A program made the translations under genes and the position numbers. From the NCBI GenBank assembly GCA_902475645.1, contig CABSAH010000078.1, positions 1 to 8,042 of the forward strand: a DNA stretch of 8,042 bases, given 5' to 3'. Of the stretch, positions 6,572-8,042 are shown piece by piece (positions within the stretch are counted from its first letter, which is position 1; each line of letters starts with the position of its first letter). Source of the DNA: an uncultured Christensenellaceae bacterium (GTDB lineage Bacteria > Bacillota > Clostridia > Christensenellales > CAG-138). The notes below the pieces were generated by a model, which saw only the letters and a list, made by a program, of their open reading frames with translations, made no database searches and had not been told where the DNA came from.

Positions 6572-7087
6572 TTATTCGCCGTCCTCATCAACCGCGCAGG
6601 AAAAATCCACGTCGTCGGCACTGTCAAATATCGTTTCCAGCGCGCATTTTGCCGTATCGTAGCCGAACCCGCGCCCCATAAGCCGCCGCGCGACGCGCTG
6701 CTTGCGTTCGTGTTCTTCAAGCGCGGCGAACTGCGCATTGAACTTCTTCGCCACCGTAAGCGCATTCTCCTGCTCCGTTTCTGGCGTTACGGCTTCAAGC
6801 GCAGAATTTATAACATCCTTTGAAAGCTTATGCGCATATAGCTGCGTCCACAGCTTTTTTCGGCTTATAGGCTTTGTGGCAAGGCGGGTGGCAATAAAAT
6901 CCGCCGCGTATTTTTCATCGTCAAGATATTTCAGCTCCATAAGCCTGTCTATAACCTGATTCACCTCATATTCGCCGAAGTTGAGCGAATCGAGCTTATC
7001 CTCAACCTCCCGCACGGTGCGCGCCCTATCCGAAATATAATCGAGCGCCGCATCCATAGGCGAGCCCGCAAACTTGTTTTTCTTCAT
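6572..7087 (-). CDS. recX: regulatory protein RecX
   Basis: RecX binds RecA filaments and usually restrains RecA in recombination and the SOS response. The 171-residue protein shows the three tandem three-helix repeats: residues about 12-65 (DAALDYISDRARTVREVEDKL to KYLDDEKYAADFI), 67-105 (RLATKPISRKKLWTQL to VINSALE) and 105-155 (EQENALTVAKKF to RRLMGRGFGYDTAKCALE). The last about 15 residues form an acidic tail (DDVDF...DEDGE) that is probably disordered. ATG 7087 has GGAGGA 7 nt upstream. It is the first gene of recX-nnrD-amidohydrolase. No recA is in the window and no LexA-type operator was recognised upstream. Confidence 0.92.
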   Translation of the reverse strand: MKKNKFAGSPMDAALDYISDRARTVREVEDKLDSLNFGEYEVNQVIDRLMELKYLDDEKYAADFIATRLATKPISRKKLWTQLYAHKLSKDVINSALEAVTPETEQENALTVAKKFNAQFAALEEHERKQRVARRLMGRGFGYDTAKCALETIFDSADDVDFSCAVDEDGE

Positions 7088-7176
7088 AAAAAATTCCTCC
7101 GCCGCCGTATCGTGGCATTGCTGCTACCTTTAATCATAATAACGAAACGGCTTTTTAGCAATACTAAACTTGCCCG

Positions 7177-7212
7177 CGGATATTCGGCGCGCATAAAAAG
7201 CGCCGCTGTCCG
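7177..7212 (+). repeat. interrupted inverted repeat upstream of the coat genes
   Basis: CGGCGC (7185-7190) and GCGCCG (7200-7205) are exact complements around a 9-nt A-rich loop. A second layer, CGGA (7177-7180) with TCCG (7209-7212), extends the stem past a 4/3-nt internal loop. No U-tract follows on either strand. It lies between the divergent recX and coat genes, about 37 nt before the coat start codon, so a leader structure or operator is more likely than a terminator. A poor sigma-A-like pair overlaps it (TTGCCC at 7170, CATAAA at 7192, 16-nt spacer); I could not identify a clear sporulation promoter. Confidence 0.4.
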
Positions 7213-7248
7213 TTGGCAAAAAACGATCTTGATTCAGGAGGAAAAAAC

Positions 7249-7479
7249 ATGACCCTTGACCAAAACGGCAATCCCCGGGCGCAGGGCGCGGGGATGGACA
7301 CAAAGAACCTTGGCATAATCCAGGACCAGATGCATCACGAGGCGCTTGCGTACAAAAAATGCCGCGTATGCTCGGAATGGCTGAACGATCAAACGCTTAA
7401 GGACATAGCCAACCGCGCGGCGCAGCACCATAAGCAGCATTTTGACGCGCTGGACAATTATCTGCGCAGCCACAGCTGA
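7249..7479 (+). CDS. small His-rich spore-coat-type protein
   Basis: This is a 76-residue protein resembling short clostridial proteins annotated as spore coat proteins, which are commonly found in tandem with CotF-family genes. After a polar start (MTLDQNGNPRAQGAG), residues 20-74 look like two amphipathic helices: LGIIQDQMHHEALAYKK and TLKDIANRAAQHHKQHFDALDNYL, a half-ferritin-like hairpin. It has histidine pairs at 29-30 and 60-61, further H64 and H75, and a CRVC (CxxC) at 38-41. ATG 7249 is chosen because AGGAGG (7236-7241) lies 7 nt upstream; an in-frame TTG at 7213 has no such support. The CotF gene follows 17 nt later. A coat role is inferred from resemblance and neighbourhood. Confidence 0.75.
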   Translation: MTLDQNGNPRAQGAGMDTKNLGIIQDQMHHEALAYKKCRVCSEWLNDQTLKDIANRAAQHHKQHFDALDNYLRSHS

Positions 7480-7496
7480 AAAAGGAGGAAAAACGC

Positions 7497-7790
7497 ATGA
7501 ACAGCACATTTAATTCCCGCCCCGCAATGAACGAGCAGGAGATATTGAGCGATCTTCTTTCAAGCGAAAAGCAGCTTGTGAAGGATTACGCGGGCGACAT
7601 AAGCGAAGCCTCCTGCGCAAACCTAAGAGGGCTGCTTGCAAACAACCTTGTTGAATGCTCCGCGGACCAGCTTGCCATATTCGAGCAGATGAATCAGCGC
7701 GGCTTTTACAAAACAAAGCAGGCACCCCAGAGCGACATTGCAACCGCCAAGCAGGACATGGATACGCTTAGGCAGCAAACCGGATTCTGA
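7497..7790 (+). CDS. CotF-family spore coat protein
   Basis: The 97-residue protein matches the coat F domain: residues 12-70 read NEQEILSDLLSSEKQLVKDY, then an acidic/small stretch with LRGLLANNL, then QLAIFEQMNQRGFYK, the hallmark 'ifeqMnqRGwY' ending. It is predicted to form a helical bundle and to sit in the spore coat. The tail (QAPQSDIATAKQDMDTLRQQTGF) is polar. AAGGAGG at 7482-7488 lies 8 nt before ATG 7497, and the gene is almost certainly cotranscribed with the preceding small coat-type gene. Expression in the mother cell is expected from the family, but no matching promoter could be seen. Confidence 0.85.
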   Translation: MNSTFNSRPAMNEQEILSDLLSSEKQLVKDYAGDISEASCANLRGLLANNLVECSADQLAIFEQMNQRGFYKTKQAPQSDIATAKQDMDTLRQQTGF

Positions 7791-7803
7791 AATTAGGATC
7801 GGC

Positions 7804-7818
7804 GCCGCCCTGCGCGGC
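7804..7818. repeat. short GC-rich hairpin
   Basis: GCCGC (7804-7808) and GCGGC (7814-7818) form a 5-bp stem 14 nt after the CotF stop. AAAATATAT follows on the plus strand, so it is not a plus-strand terminator by itself. It is the first of three hairpins in this intergenic region. Confidence 0.4.
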
Positions 7819-7825
7819 AAAATAT

Positions 7826-7853
7826 ATCCCCCGCTGCAAAAAGCACGGGGGAT
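7826..7853. terminator. strong hairpin, terminator-like
   Basis: ATCCCCCG (7826-7833) pairs with CGGGGGAT (7846-7853), and after one bulged C, TGC pairs with GCA around an AAAAA loop, giving 11 bp in all. This is the strongest GC hairpin after the coat genes. The plus strand lacks a U-tract afterwards (CATAAGACGG), whereas the minus strand continues ATATTTTG. It may end the coat transcript inefficiently or stop leftward transcription; the direction is uncertain. Confidence 0.5.
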
Positions 7854-7858
7854 CATAA

Positions 7859-7883
7859 GACGGTTTCATTAGACAGTTTCATT
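7859..7883. repeat. two-copy tandem repeat, 13-nt period
   Basis: GACGGTTTCATT (7859-7870) and GACAGTTTCATT (7872-7883) differ at one of 12 bases and are separated by one base. The second copy runs into the left arm of the next hairpin. Two copies only, so this is not an array; it could be a pair of protein-binding half sites or a local duplication. Confidence 0.5.
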
Positions 7884-7909
7884 CCCGGCAGTAATGTATG
7901 CCGGGAATG
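7880..7909. repeat. 11-bp perfect inverted repeat next to the GNAT promoter
   Basis: CATTCCCGGCA (7880-7890) and TGCCGGGAATG (7899-7909) are exact reverse complements around an 8-nt loop. On the plus strand it is followed by CTATTGTATATATT, moderately U-rich, so it may be the terminator of the coat operon. It also ends only 3 nt before the -35 box of the next gene and could be an operator. Confidence 0.6.
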
Positions 7910-7912
7910 CTA

Positions 7913-7941
7913 TTGTATATATTAAAGCCACATGATATAAT
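7913..7941 (+). promoter_or_regulatory. extended -10 promoter of the partial GNAT gene
   Basis: TTGTAT (7913-7918), which keeps the TTG of the -35, is 17 nt before a perfect TATAAT (7936-7941). TG at 7933-7934 gives TGATATAAT, the same extended core as the tmcAL promoter. The start site would be near 7948, about 39 nt before the GTG start codon. Confidence 0.65.
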
Positions 7942-7986
7942 TAAAAAAAGCAATAAGTCGGAATGATAAAGAGGGTAAGGTATAAC

Positions 7987-8042
7987 GTGCCAACAATTCA
8001 GTTAAAGGCGATGACGCGAGAACTATGTCACGAACTGTACAA
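7987..8042 (+). CDS. probable GNAT acetyltransferase, N-terminus only (cut by window end)
   Basis: Eighteen codons are visible from a GTG at 7987, with AAGG 6 nt upstream (and GAGGG 11 nt upstream): MPTIQLKAMTRELCHELY. The LK.MTRELCHE pattern resembles the start of a group of clostridial GNAT-family N-acetyltransferases (where an aromatic/acidic segment follows). The frame is open to the window edge and is preceded by a good promoter and a clear leader. With so little sequence the family call is tentative and the substrate cannot be named. Confidence 0.5.
   Translation, partial: MPTIQLKAMTRELCHELY

Noticed and set aside
7136..7164. Possible recX promoter on the minus strand (TATTAT at 7141-7136)
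   Set aside because: No acceptable -35 at 16-18 nt and no TG extension; too weak to annotate, though a promoter must lie in this region.
7178..7199. Sigma-E-type elements upstream of the coat genes (GGATATT and CATAAAAA)
   Set aside because: They are only 7 nt apart instead of about 14, and the -10 match is incomplete. Sigma-K and sigma-G patterns were also searched by eye without a good hit.
7088..7248. LexA/SOS operator in front of recX
   Set aside because: No GAAC-N4-GTTC-like palindrome was seen.
7859..7909. CRISPR-like or mobile-element end repeats
   Set aside because: Only two short copies with a one-base gap, no spacers, no target-site duplication and no transposase nearby.

Overview
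The window looks like core chromosome from a spore-forming Bacillota, most likely class Clostridia. Base composition is moderately GC-rich, isoleucine is often encoded by ATA, and nearly every gene has a strong AGGAGG-type ribosome binding site. The sporulation protein YlbJ, a CotF-family coat protein, and the clustering of tmcAL (ylbM), ylbJ, a coiled-coil 'ATPase-like' gene, coaD and rsmD all point the same way. No rRNA, tRNA, CRISPR array, insertion sequence or phage gene was seen.

Layout. (1) Bases 1-155 hold a good sigma-A promoter reading right and a possible divergent -10 box reading left out of the window. (2) 156-2449, plus strand: tmcAL (tRNA-Met wobble cytidine acetylation) followed by ylbJ. 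A sigma-E-like promoter and a 9-bp inverted repeat sit over the ylbJ start. (3) 2483-2502: a hairpin between the convergent genes, with its U-tract on the minus strand. (4) 2524-4348, minus strand: rsmD - coaD - coiled-coil protein, joined by stop/start overlaps, with an extended -10 promoter at 4387-4415. (5) 4455-4484: hairpin closing the next minus-strand operon. (6) 4517-7087, minus strand: recX - nnrD - an uncharacterised amidohydrolase. (7) 7249-7790, plus strand: two small spore-coat-type genes in tandem. (8) 7791-7986: an intergenic region dense in hairpins, with a short tandem repeat and an extended -10 promoter. (9) From 7987, the first 18 codons of a probable GNAT acetyltransferase, cut by the window edge.

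Together the genes cover RNA modification (TmcAL on tRNA, RsmD on 16S rRNA), coenzyme A synthesis (CoaD), repair of hydrated NAD(P)H (NnrD), control of RecA (RecX) and sporulation (YlbJ and the two coat proteins). Most of this is ordinary. The points worth a second look are the ylbJ promoter/hairpin, the acidic coiled-coil protein beside coaD, the His-rich CxxC coat protein, the orphan amidohydrolase beside a metabolite-repair enzyme, and the hairpin cluster at 7804-7909. I did not find convincing evidence of a new multi-gene system.
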